From positions 1 through 32,049 of the forward strand of contig CACYKH010000019.1 in assembly GCA_902774915.1 (NCBI GenBank): a DNA stretch of 32,049 bases, written 5' to 3'. Positions 1-6,254 of this stretch are shown in pieces (within the stretch, counting starts at the first letter, position 1; each line of letters opens with the position of its first letter). The translations under genes were made by a program, and so were the position numbers. The DNA comes from an uncultured Lachnospiraceae bacterium (GTDB taxonomy: Bacteria; Bacillota; Clostridia; Lachnospirales; Lachnospiraceae). The notes under the pieces are model-generated. The model worked only from the letters and a program-made list of their open reading frames with translations, did no database searches and had not been told where the DNA came from.

Positions 1-16
1 CTATACCTAGTTTCAT
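1..16 (-). CDS. 5' end of a minus-strand gene (partial, five codons)
   Basis: On the minus strand an ATG at 16-14 follows a clear ribosome binding site (AGAGG, about six bases upstream) and opens a frame reading MKLGI before the window ends. A start of this form is typical of the GTPase YchF, whose proteins often begin MKLGIVG, but five residues cannot identify a family, so no function is assigned. The start codon, binding site and extended -10 behind it are what is actually seen. Confidence 0.4.
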
Positions 17-53
17 ATTTTTCCTCTTTCTCCTTTATTTATAACATTTCGTT

Positions 54-63
54 ATTCTACCAT
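54..63 (-). promoter_or_regulatory. Candidate extended -10 promoter element for the left-edge gene
   Basis: Read on the minus strand, TAGAAT at 59-54 is preceded by TG one base upstream, an extended -10 pattern. It lies about 40 bases upstream of the ATG at 16. No convincing -35 is visible. Just upstream (73-91) is an AT-rich inverted repeat, ATTATTG / CAATAAT with a five-base loop, which could be a weak terminator for the preceding gene or a protein site, although no T-run follows it. Confidence 0.3.
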
Positions 64-114
64 ATCCATATTATTATTGCTATACAATAATCATCTTCTC
101 TACGGCTGAGTTAT

Positions 115-732
115 TTAATCTCCGTCATACGGAATAGTGCCAGCCTCATAGACTTTCTTGCCATCCCGCTCCACCATAATATACTGAATTCCAACACAGT
201 CTTCATTCCAATATTTATAAATATATTCAACCTGAATTCTGTAGTCGCCATCATCACCATCATCAGGTCTTACAATAACGCCAGCAAACGAATCGCCATT
301 AGTAACATGGAATGTATTCGTTCTAACCTTCGCGTTCGTAATATCATTACCCAGGCGGTCGAATATTTCTTCGGCATCATCCTTAGTCAGAGGATCACCC
401 TTAACACTCTTCTTCGCAAATAAATCTGCCAGTTCATCCGAATCGTTCGACTCAAATGCTTTCTCAATATTTTTATCAAAAGTTTTAACCTCTTCAGATG
501 ACATCTCATCACCAACTGTTAACTTCAGTATTCCAAATATAAAAGCAACGAAGAACAGTCCAAAAGATGCAATTATACCAAAAACACCAAGTATCACTTT
601 AGTGACACTTGTCTTCCCATCCTTTTTCCTAACTGCCGCAGAGATCAAAAGAATTATTCCGACTACCAGAGCGATGACCCCAAGTAGTCCCGCAACTATT
701 GCGACATATTTCATTATTCCACTTGCATCCAT
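115..732 (-). CDS. Small two-TM membrane protein with C-terminal soluble domain, function unknown
   Basis: This is a 205-residue protein. The start is taken at the ATG at 732 (MDASGIM) because GAGAGG lies just upstream; the longer open frame to 840 would run deep into the preceding gene. Two hydrophobic helices (about residues 7-30 and 43-66) are separated by a short basic loop. A polar, acidic domain of about 135 residues follows. Its opening, with a helix ending in SDELADLFAKKSV and then an EEIFDRL helix, resembles the DUF5104/NTF2-like lipoprotein domains of Firmicutes; this is a weak pattern resemblance. It is the last gene of the probable operon, seven bases after the UPF0340 gene. No enzymatic motif is visible. 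Confidence 0.7.
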   Translation of the reverse strand: MDASGIMKYVAIVAGLLGVIALVVGIILLISAAVRKKDGKTSVTKVILGVFGIIASFGLFFVAFIFGILKLTVGDEMSSEEVKTFDKNIEKAFESNDSDELADLFAKKSVKGDPLTKDDAEEIFDRLGNDITNAKVRTNTFHVTNGDSFAGVIVRPDDGDDGDYRIQVEYIYKYWNEDCVGIQYIMVERDGKKVYEAGTIPYDGD

Positions 733-739
733 TTTCCTC

Positions 740-1306
740 TCACTCCAATTCTGTATTATATACCGCTCTTTCACCACCAACATACTTTGGACGATGTCTG
801 GCAGCAAGAACAAACGCTTTACCAATATGTCTATTTTCAAGCCTTATAGGAACAACAACCGGATGCACATGCATTCCGATCATAACTCCTCCTATGTCCA
901 GTCCAGCTGAGGCTTTCTGTGCAATATCTTCAACCACCACCGGATCATTTAAACTTCCATAATGTTTAACAGCAAATGCACCACCAGCGTGAGGCATTGG
1001 CACAACATTTACTTCTTCAAATCCAAACTTCTCAGCAACACTTCTGTCACATACTATGGCACGGTTAAGATGCTCACAACACTGAACAACAAGATGAATG
1101 TTCCTCTCACTTAGCTTTCCAGAAATAACATTGTAGACCGTTTCAACCGCTATGTCTGTTTCTCCGTCCTTGGATGTCCCCATCAGATTTCCTACTATCT
1201 CACTTGAGGAGCATCCGACCACGAATATATCACCGGACCTAATCTTTGATTTATCCAGAATCTCATCCATGATAAGATTTGTTTGTTGTTTTATCACTTC
1301 CTCCAT
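740..1306 (-). CDS. ywlG: UPF0340 / TIGR01440 family protein (YwlG-like)
   Basis: This 188-residue protein is recognised as the UPF0340 (TIGR01440, B. subtilis YwlG) family by its full length and conserved blocks. These are an N-terminal helix, VVGCSSSEIVG near residue 30, QCCEHLNRA near residue 75, MPHAGGAFAV near 104, GMHVHPVVVPIR near 143, and a C-terminal RPKYVGG. The biochemical function of the family is not established; the fold is thought to be nucleoside-deoxyribosyltransferase-like. It starts four bases after the YunG-like gene ends and probably shares its transcript. The frame is intact, with a normal start and stop. Confidence 0.88.
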   Translation of the reverse strand: MEEVIKQQTNLIMDEILDKSKIRSGDIFVVGCSSSEIVGNLMGTSKDGETDIAVETVYNVISGKLSERNIHLVVQCCEHLNRAIVCDRSVAEKFGFEEVNVVPMPHAGGAFAVKHYGSLNDPVVVEDIAQKASAGLDIGGVMIGMHVHPVVVPIRLENRHIGKAFVLAARHRPKYVGGERAVYNTELE

Positions 1307-1310
1307 CTTT

Positions 1311-1769
1311 CTAGTTAGTTCCTTTCAGCTTTTTTAGTTCTTCTTTCAGATATTCGTATCTGAGTCTTTTTTCTTCTTTAGCAAAATGCACTTCACGGAA
1401 TTGTTCCGGATTATTCTCATAACTCAGAATTTCATCCCCAAACTGCTCGCTGGTCAGGTCGAAAACATGGCCATCTACATCATTATAACAATGATAATTC
1501 CCGCCAGGTCTTAGCACCCCATAAACCTTTCCACCAAATATATCCTGAACAAGGAAAGCAGTTATGGAACACTGCCCCAGCGTCTGATTATCCATGCTCC
1601 ACTCTCCCCTAAGTCTTGGGGCACAGGTATATTCGCACCAAACTGATGTAAGTGCGTCATAAAGATCCAGAGGAGTATCGATTCCTCCATACTCCTCTGT
1701 CTTAGCATTAATATTCGCATCCTGCCAGCCATAGAATTTATATTCTCTAGCCTTATTTATATTACTCAT
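1311..1769 (-). CDS. YunG-like protein
   Basis: This is a 152-residue soluble protein. The central segment resembles YunG-family hypotheticals: a tryptophan/cysteine region, NQTLGQCSITAFLVQDIFGG at about residues 61-80, a HCYN motif near 93, and then a DGHVFDLT..QF block. The ordered Cys, His and Asp/Asn suggest a papain- or transglutaminase-like arrangement, but this is inference and no activity is known. The start codon overlaps the stop of the polyphosphate:AMP phosphotransferase gene as ATGA, implying translational coupling. The C-terminal 30 residues are a charged, probably helical tail. Confidence 0.72.
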   Translation of the reverse strand: MSNINKAREYKFYGWQDANINAKTEEYGGIDTPLDLYDALTSVWCEYTCAPRLRGEWSMDNQTLGQCSITAFLVQDIFGGKVYGVLRPGGNYHCYNDVDGHVFDLTSEQFGDEILSYENNPEQFREVHFAKEEKRLRYEYLKEELKKLKGTN

Positions 1770-3250
1770 TTCTTACTCTCCAGCTTCTTCTCGATAGCTT
1801 TGATAACTATCTTGAGAGCTTTAATTCTAGCATACTTTTTATCATTTGACTCCAGAATGTACCAAGGAGCAAACTTAGTACTTGTCTTCTGAATCATCTC
1901 ATCAATAGCTTCCTCATACAGATCCCATTTTTCTCTGTTACGCCAGTCTTCATCAGTTATCTTCCACTGTTTCTCAGGCGTATTCTGTCTATCAGTAAAT
2001 CTGGCAAGCTGAGTATCCTTATCAATCTGAACCCAGAACTTAATTACAACTGCATCCCAGTCTACAAGTTCTTTCTCAAATTCATTTATCTCATTATAAG
2101 CACGCTGCCAGTCATTCTCTGAACAGAATCCCTCAAGACGCTCAACCATAACACGTCCATACCAGGTTCTATCAAATATGGCAATGTGTCCGTCCTTAGG
2201 AAGTCGGTTCCAGAATCTCCACAGATAATGCCTAGCTTTTTCAGCAGGTTCAGGACTTGCAATAGGATGAACCTCGTAACCTCTTGGATCAAGAGCACCA
2301 GCTATACGCTTGATGTTTCCACCCTTACCAGCTGCGTCCCAGCCTTCATAAGCAATGATAACAGGTATTCTCTTATGATAAAGCTTGTTATGAAGTTCTC
2401 TCAGTCTCTTCTGAAGAGCATCCAGCTCCTTCTTATATTCCTCATCAGTTATAGTCTTATCCAGCTTAATCTCAGAAAGCTTTGGAGTATTCTTTAATGG
2501 GAATGTATTCTGCAGAAGTGGCGCATTCTGCTTTGACTTCGCATTTGCAAGAGCTGTATCAATACTTGAGATAAGAATCTCAGTAACCTGAAGCTCTGCC
2601 CACTTCTTTTCAGACGAATCAATAAAATACCAAGGAGCAACAAATTGATTTGTAGCCTCTATATATTCATCAAATACATCCAGGCATTCATCATAATGTT
2701 TGTTCTGCCAAAGATCCTTCTTTGAAACACGCCATTTAGTATGCTCATTCTTTTCTAACTCTTTCAGACGTTTCTTCTGAATCTTCTCGCTTATATGGAA
2801 GAAGAACTTAACCACAAGATAGCCATTATCATTAAGAGTTCTTTCAAAACGTTTTATGCTTGTAAGATGCTCTTTGTATTCTTTCTTTCCAACTTCCCCC
2901 TGAAGGTAGTGCTGAGTTACTTCACCCATCCAGCTTCCATCGAAGAATGAAAAGCTTCCAGCCTTAGGAATTCTTACAAAATATCTATAAAGGAACGGTC
3001 TTCTTGTTTCCTCACTGGTTGGCTCTGTAAGAGTTTCAACCTTAAAGAATCTTGGATCCATGTTTTTGATAACACGTCCAAGGACGCTTCCCTTACCAGC
3101 CGCTCCCCAGCCATCAAACACAACCAGAACAGGAAGTCCTGCTTCCTTTACCATCATCTGGCGCACTGCCAGTTCTGCTCTGGCTTTTTCCAAATGCTCA
3201 GATAATTCTTCATCAGATAGTTTTTCTTCTTTTACCCACTCTTTTAACAT
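1766..3250 (-). CDS. pap: Polyphosphate:AMP phosphotransferase (two-domain PPK2, class II)
   Basis: This 494-residue protein consists of two tandem PPK2 domains (about residues 15-235 and 265-490), the layout of class II PPK2 enzymes, which transfer phosphate from polyphosphate to AMP giving ADP. The C-terminal domain is canonical: Walker A GWDAAGKGG (303-311), FDRTWYGRVMVERLEGF from 359, and the family lid region. The N-terminal domain is degenerate: its Walker A is GWGAAGKGS (Asp to Gly), and the Walker B region reads FDGSWM where the active copy has FDRTWY. This fits the known picture that the C-terminal half is catalytic. A strong GGAGGT site precedes the ATG. It is fourth from last in the operon and coupled to the YunG-like gene. 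Confidence 0.93.
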   Translation of the reverse strand: MLKEWVKEEKLSDEELSEHLEKARAELAVRQMMVKEAGLPVLVVFDGWGAAGKGSVLGRVIKNMDPRFFKVETLTEPTSEETRRPFLYRYFVRIPKAGSFSFFDGSWMGEVTQHYLQGEVGKKEYKEHLTSIKRFERTLNDNGYLVVKFFFHISEKIQKKRLKELEKNEHTKWRVSKKDLWQNKHYDECLDVFDEYIEATNQFVAPWYFIDSSEKKWAELQVTEILISSIDTALANAKSKQNAPLLQNTFPLKNTPKLSEIKLDKTITDEEYKKELDALQKRLRELHNKLYHKRIPVIIAYEGWDAAGKGGNIKRIAGALDPRGYEVHPIASPEPAEKARHYLWRFWNRLPKDGHIAIFDRTWYGRVMVERLEGFCSENDWQRAYNEINEFEKELVDWDAVVIKFWVQIDKDTQLARFTDRQNTPEKQWKITDEDWRNREKWDLYEEAIDEMIQKTSTKFAPWYILESNDKKYARIKALKIVIKAIEKKLESKK

Positions 3251-3285
3251 AGTACACCTCCCAAATACTTCTCCAACAAGCCACC

Positions 3286-3507
3286 TTAATACTCAGTCTT
3301 TATTTCGGTCAGACCATACATCTCCATAAATCTGTCCTCGTCCGCCTGAGTCCGGATAAGCATAACATCTACAAAATGCCCATCCACTTTGTTTTTAAAC
3401 CCCGCAACCTTTTCACCTGTGCATATGGAACTCCGTATCACCGCATACTGAGTTTCAGGATCAAAGGTGATTACATTTTTCTTTTTTCTATCTTTAAATA
3501 TACCCAT
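3286..3507 (-). CDS. Small conserved protein of unknown function (73 aa)
   Basis: This is a 73-residue soluble protein with a basic N-terminus (KDRKKKN), a TFDPETQYAVIRSSIC strand region, CTGEKVAGF near residue 29, and a predicted helix ending in EMYGL. Similar short proteins in Clostridia are often labelled 'aspartate dehydrogenase' in databases, but the length excludes that enzyme and I assign no function. The start lies only two bases after the stop of the hybrid kinase gene and has no good ribosome binding site, so it is probably translated by coupling. The neighbours are a sensor kinase upstream and the polyphosphate enzyme 35 bases downstream. Confidence 0.75.
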   Translation of the reverse strand: MGIFKDRKKKNVITFDPETQYAVIRSSICTGEKVAGFKNKVDGHFVDVMLIRTQADEDRFMEMYGLTEIKTEY

Positions 3508-3509
3508 AT

Positions 3510-6086
3510 CTATTTAGATTCCAAAGCTTCAACCAGATTCTTATACTCTGATACAACACTTCTGTGATTAGTCTTTACATAGTCAATGTTTCCACTAGCC
3601 GCAGCCGCCTCCAGGTCTCTAGCCTTTTCAAACAGGGACATGCATCCGATAGTCTTCGAAGAACTCTTAACAGAATGAATGAGAACCTTGTACTCCTTCA
3701 TATCCCCTTCTTCCAGAAGAGCATCAAGCTGTTCAATCTTTTCCGGCGCCGCCTTAATGTAATCATTAACTATCTCAATATAGAACTCCTCGTCATCTCC
3801 GCAATAGGAAATGCCCTCTTCAACGTTTATGTCCAGGCTCCTTAGCTTGTCCATCATACCGAGTCCATCTAAATTCAGAGACTTAATCTTATTATCTTCC
3901 GGAGCAATTGGAGCCTCAACTTTTTCTTCAGAAAGATACTTATTGAAAATCTTATCCATTTCCGAAAGCTCTATAGGCTTGGAAATATAATCATCAAAGC
4001 CCGCATCCAGATATTGTTCTCTTGCACCAACTACCGCATTAGCTGTAAGAGCCACAACCTTTGTATTATCAACCAGGCCCAGCTCCTTCAATATCTTAAG
4101 AGTCTCAATACCGTCCATCTCAGGCATCATATGATCAAGGAAAAGCATGTCATAATGCTTTTTCTTCATGGACTCAATAGTCTCAGCTCCGGACTTACAA
4201 AGGTCCGGTGTAATGCCAAAGAGTCTCATAAGATTAGAAGCAACCTTACGGTTCATTTCATTATCATCAGTAATAAGAATGTTCGCCTTTGGAGCACTGA
4301 TAAGAACATCACTGGCCGCTCCAGTATCCACAAGTCTCTTTCTTCCTGCCTCGTACTGACCAATAGGTGTGCCATCAACTACCTTGATTGGAAGTTCAAA
4401 ATAGAATTCTGAACCAACTCCGTATTCACTCTTTATCTTAAGCTCACTATTCATCATATCAAGGAGCTTTGTAACTATGGAAATTCCAAGTCCGGTACCC
4501 TCTATATGACGATTCTTTTCTTCATCAACACGTTCAAAGGAAATAGATAGCTTGTCTATATCCCCTTTCTTTATTCCTATACCAGTATCTTTAACAGAAA
4601 CCAGAAGTCTGGAGTAATCACTGGTTGTTCCAAGATTTGATATCTTAAACTGTACATATCCCTTCTCAGTATACTTAACCGCATTGGTAAGCAGGTTCAT
4701 TATTACCTGGCTTATCCTTACATCATCTCCATAAAGAACCGAAGGAACTGTGTCATCAATATCGAGCTTCAGCTCCAGCCCTTTAGTTCTTGCTCTTTCA
4801 CTTATGGAATTCACCAAACCATTTACCATCACAGAGGTTTCAAACTCTACTGGTACCAGGCTCATTCTTCCATCTTCTATCTTGGAGAAATCCAGGATAG
4901 TATTAATTATGGCAAGAAGAGTTTTTCCGGCGCCTTTAATGTTAGATGCATACTCCACCGTTTCTTCTTCCTTGGACTGATGAAGGATCATCTCATTCAT
5001 ACCCAGGATAGCATTTATAGGCGTCCTAATTTCGTGACTCATATCCGCAAGGAAATCACTTTTCGCCTTATTAGCACTATCCGCGGCTGTCTTCTCAAGC
5101 TTCAGTACCTTTGCCTCATAATCCTTCTGTCTCTCAATCTCTTTCATCTCTTCAAGTCTTTGATAGGACTTTCTCTCACTTCTATAACCCAGAACATAGA
5201 ATGTAGAAGTAAGTCCAAATACAAAGAGGGAAATGATAATACTAACGATCATCAATGACATCGGTGCATTATATAGTTCGGAATTCTTTGTTACAATAAC
5301 CAGATACCATTGATCCATAACAGTATCTACGAATACCGTACATTTATCACCATCAATATCTGTAACGAAGCTTCCCTTTCCCACTTCAGAGACTTTTTGG
5401 AATAGCTCCTTCTGTTCAGATATTTCGTTATAATTTTTACCTTTTTCATTTTGATCTGGATGGGCAATTACCATACCATCATTATTGACGATATATCCAT
5501 AGCCGTATCCATTTATCTGTATATCCTCAACAATCTCCTGCACTCCATCAAGAGTAAGATCAAGGGCGAGTGCATTTTCATTATTTGACAGAGACCTGCC
5601 AATGGAGATAATAACTTTTCCCGTCTGGGCATCTACATAAGGAGAAACAATAACAACATCTCCCTTACCTGCTACTGTAGTCTTATACCAGTCTCTTACA
5701 GTAGGATCATAATCAACAGGCGGAACCCAGCCAACACCATCAACATAATTGCCATTTATATATCCATAAATGCCTGTATAGCTTTCATCAAACTGAGCCT
5801 CTGTATTAGTTGACTCACGTGTAATGTATTCAACTATCTCTTCATCAGTTGCTCCATTTGCAACCATATGATCAACAGTATCAGCCGCAACCCATAGAAC
5901 ACTTTTTGCCGTATCCATATAATTCTCGAGTTCAGCTGTTATTGCTGTTGTTTTATCAACTCCCAGTTCTTCAACAGATCTAAAGGCTGTTCTATAAATA
6001 ACCCTGGTTGTATATGTAACCATCAATGCCATCAATATAAAAGTACACAGCAAAATTCCGGCCACATTTTTCTTACTACTTATCAT
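3510..6086 (-). CDS. Hybrid sensor histidine kinase: dCache, HisKA, HATPase, REC, HPt
   Basis: This is an 858-residue membrane kinase. TM1 lies at about 8-30, an extracellular dCache_1 domain at about 31-272 and TM2 at about 275-298, followed by a short coiled coil. HisKA has His351 in SHEIRTP, and the ATPase domain has N box 464-472, DTGIGI near 500 and GTGLGI near 530. The receiver has Asp651 and the HPt domain His804 in HSVKSSS, so a whole phosphorelay sits in one chain. In the sensor, Tyr126, Arg131, Trp133, Tyr134 and Asp176 match the spacing of the amino-acid-binding dCache_1AA motif, so an amino-acid ligand is likely. The start is ATG 6086 because GGGGGA sits just upstream; a TTG at 6113 has no such site. 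It is the first gene of the operon, behind a good promoter. Confidence 0.92.
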   Translation of the reverse strand: MISSKKNVAGILLCTFILMALMVTYTTRVIYRTAFRSVEELGVDKTTAITAELENYMDTAKSVLWVAADTVDHMVANGATDEEIVEYITRESTNTEAQFDESYTGIYGYINGNYVDGVGWVPPVDYDPTVRDWYKTTVAGKGDVVIVSPYVDAQTGKVIISIGRSLSNNENALALDLTLDGVQEIVEDIQINGYGYGYIVNNDGMVIAHPDQNEKGKNYNEISEQKELFQKVSEVGKGSFVTDIDGDKCTVFVDTVMDQWYLVIVTKNSELYNAPMSLMIVSIIISLFVFGLTSTFYVLGYRSERKSYQRLEEMKEIERQKDYEAKVLKLEKTAADSANKAKSDFLADMSHEIRTPINAILGMNEMILHQSKEEETVEYASNIKGAGKTLLAIINTILDFSKIEDGRMSLVPVEFETSVMVNGLVNSISERARTKGLELKLDIDDTVPSVLYGDDVRISQVIMNLLTNAVKYTEKGYVQFKISNLGTTSDYSRLLVSVKDTGIGIKKGDIDKLSISFERVDEEKNRHIEGTGLGISIVTKLLDMMNSELKIKSEYGVGSEFYFELPIKVVDGTPIGQYEAGRKRLVDTGAASDVLISAPKANILITDDNEMNRKVASNLMRLFGITPDLCKSGAETIESMKKKHYDMLFLDHMMPEMDGIETLKILKELGLVDNTKVVALTANAVVGAREQYLDAGFDDYISKPIELSEMDKIFNKYLSEEKVEAPIAPEDNKIKSLNLDGLGMMDKLRSLDINVEEGISYCGDDEEFYIEIVNDYIKAAPEKIEQLDALLEEGDMKEYKVLIHSVKSSSKTIGCMSLFEKARDLEAAAASGNIDYVKTNHRSVVSEYKNLVEALESK

Positions 6087-6138
6087 GAGATTTCCCCCAA
6101 AAATACGTTCCAAAAAAAACGAAAGACACTATATGTAC

Positions 6139-6167
6139 AGTATAATTGTAAAAAAACATCATTTCAA
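6139..6167 (-). promoter_or_regulatory. Sigma-A-type promoter of the hybrid kinase / polyphosphate operon
   Basis: On the minus strand TTGAAA (6167-6162) and TATACT (6144-6139) are separated by exactly 17 bases. Transcription would start near 6132, about 45 bases before the ATG at 6086. This is the best sigma-A match seen in the window and supports treating the six downstream genes as one unit. Confidence 0.6.
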
Positions 6168-6188
6168 GTTTCTTATCGCCCATTTTTT

Positions 6189-6197
6189 TGGTAAAAT
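6189..6197 (+). promoter_or_regulatory. Extended -10 element for the REC-GGDEF-HD-GYP gene
   Basis: TG at 6189-6190 followed after one base by TAAAAT (6192-6197) forms an extended -10. The -35 region (TTTCTT, near 6169-6174) is weak. Transcription would begin near 6204, leaving a leader of about 50 bases before the ATG at 6255, whose ribosome binding site is AAAGG. The element lies 22 bases from the divergent operon's promoter, so both could respond to the same regulator. Confidence 0.4.
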
Positions 6198-6254
6198 ACG
6201 GGATGAAGCAACTCAAAAAAATGATCAATAATAAATCATGAAAGGTAACACAAA

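Noticed and set aside
1-16. Naming the left-edge gene ychF
   Set aside because: MKLGI fits the usual YchF start, but five residues are insufficient.
733-840. N-terminal extension of the small membrane protein
   Set aside because: It would overlap the end of the UPF0340 gene by about 100 bases and lacks a ribosome binding site, while ATG 732 has one.
602-910. Plus-strand open frame across the junction of two minus-strand genes
   Set aside because: It overlaps both the UPF0340 gene and the small membrane protein, which are supported by start sites and family match.
3286-3507. Aspartate dehydrogenase
   Set aside because: Short clostridial proteins of this type carry that label, but 73 residues cannot hold the enzyme and no nucleotide-binding motif is present.
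4014-4412. 132-codon open frame on the plus strand
   Set aside because: It is antisense to the receiver domain of the hybrid kinase, which is certain; its composition is not protein-like.
6087-6254. c-di-GMP riboswitch in the leaders of the c-di-GMP genes
   Set aside because: I looked in 6087-6254, 9595-9786 and 25125-25293 and found no GEMM-type core or paired stems of the right size.
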